This document shows, piece after piece, positions 15,543 to 15,749 of a stretch of 15,749 bases of DNA. Position numbers and translations under genes: made by a program. Position 1 is the first letter of the stretch; each line of letters begins with the position of its first letter. The stretch covers positions 1-15,749 of the forward strand of contig CAYTBG010000070.1 in assembly GCA_964435925.1 (NCBI GenBank), read 5' to 3'. This DNA is from SOIV01 sp964435925. Lineage in GTDB: Bacteria > Acidobacteriota > Aminicenantia > Aminicenantales > Aminicenantaceae. The notes beneath the pieces were generated by a model that was not told the origin of the DNA, made no database searches, and saw only the letters and a list, made by a program, of their open reading frames with translations.

Positions 15543-15686
15543 GGGGACACCCTTATTATTTTTACGACTATTTTTTTGCACTTCTTTCTTCTTATTTATT
15601 CGTTTTAGTCTCTATTATTATGAATATATCTGGGCAGAGATGATTATATCGATAGATAGGGTGTCCCCTTTTGGGACGTCCCTAAT
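15522..15686. mobile_element. 165-base MITE-like element with terminal inverted repeats
   Basis: The left end (15522-15553) and right end (15658-15686) are inverted copies. ATTAGGG and ACGT are shared with a 3-base gap, then a short variable stretch, then the exact 11-base match GGGGACACCCT (left) and AGGGTGTCCCC (right). The inner 25 bases match at 22 positions. The interior is AT-rich and carries no gene. Each end also holds a small palindrome (GGGACGTTCCC left, GGGACGTCCC right), a style seen in elements moved by IS200/RAYT-type enzymes; that link is an inference. It overlaps the 3' end of ntpD and, transcribed, would fold into a long hairpin ending in TTTT that may terminate the operon. 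Confidence 0.6.
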
Positions 15687-15694
15687 AGCTCTTA

Positions 15695-15722
15695 TGTAGG
15701 GGCTTGATTCATCAAGCCCACC
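15695..15722 (+). repeat. Intact copy of the 28-base palindromic repeat
   Basis: Identical over 28 bases to 7164-7191 and in the same orientation; the core GGGCTTGATTCATCAAGCCC forms an 8-base stem with loop TTCA. The two copies flank the V-ATPase operon as direct repeats about 8.5 kb apart. Confidence 0.8.
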
Positions 15723-15740
15723 GTGCGCCCGAAAGCGCAC
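15723..15740. repeat. GC-rich hairpin next to the palindromic repeat
   Basis: GTGCGC and GCGCAC arms (6 bases each) surround CCGAAA. It directly abuts the 28-base repeat and has no following T run, so it is a structural or repeat element rather than a clear terminator. The window ends nine bases later. Confidence 0.4.
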
Positions 15741-15749
15741 ATCATCAGG

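Overview
The window is bacterial chromosomal DNA with a low-to-mid-40s GC feel. It carries Shine-Dalgarno-led genes, sigma-70-like promoters and tight overlapping operons. Nothing in it fixes the species. An Enterococcus/Thermus-type V-ATPase operon, queuosine genes and small palindromic or MITE-like intergenic repeats fit an anaerobic, poorly cultured bacterium. A Candidatus Aminicenantes-like lineage is my guess from the repeat style only, not a demonstrated assignment.

Left part (53-5862, all minus strand, so transcribed right to left). queC-queD-queE (5862 to 4210) overlap one another and encode the 7-cyano-7-deazaguanine (preQ0) branch that leads to queuosine. After about 257 bases holding a plausible promoter comes a cell-surface glycan cluster: a GT-C membrane glycosyltransferase with a C-terminal TPR-like tail, an FAD-dependent oxidoreductase of the UDP-galactopyranose-mutase/protoporphyrinogen-oxidase type, and a GtrA-family membrane protein. 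Together they look like a lipid-linked sugar export and transfer module.

Middle (5863-7439). The intergenic region upstream of queC holds a possible leader pseudoknot, a perfect 23-base palindrome and a good plus-strand promoter. That promoter serves an unrecognised 279-residue protein (6200-7039) built from about four degenerate repeats of roughly 50-60 residues. Then about 400 bases carry several copies of a palindromic repeat (core GGGCTTGATTCATCAAGCCC). One inverted pair of copies forms a 98-base MITE-like unit. A TATAAT promoter for the next operon follows.

Right part (7440-15542, plus strand). This is a complete nine-gene V/A-type ATPase operon in the order G/H-I-K-E-C-F-A-B-D, the same order as ntpFIKECGABD of Enterococcus hirae. 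Catalytic residues are intact in A (P-loop) and B (arginine finger at residue 350). The c-ring subunit K has the Leu-Pro-Gly-Thr-Gln, Gln and Glu ligand set of Na+-dependent rotors, so the enzyme is probably a sodium pump or sodium-driven ATP synthase. Subunits E and C are distinctly short. The last codons of subunit D lie inside the left terminal inverted repeat of a 165-base MITE-like element. Just beyond it is another, identical copy of the 28-base palindromic repeat seen upstream, so the operon is flanked by direct repeats.
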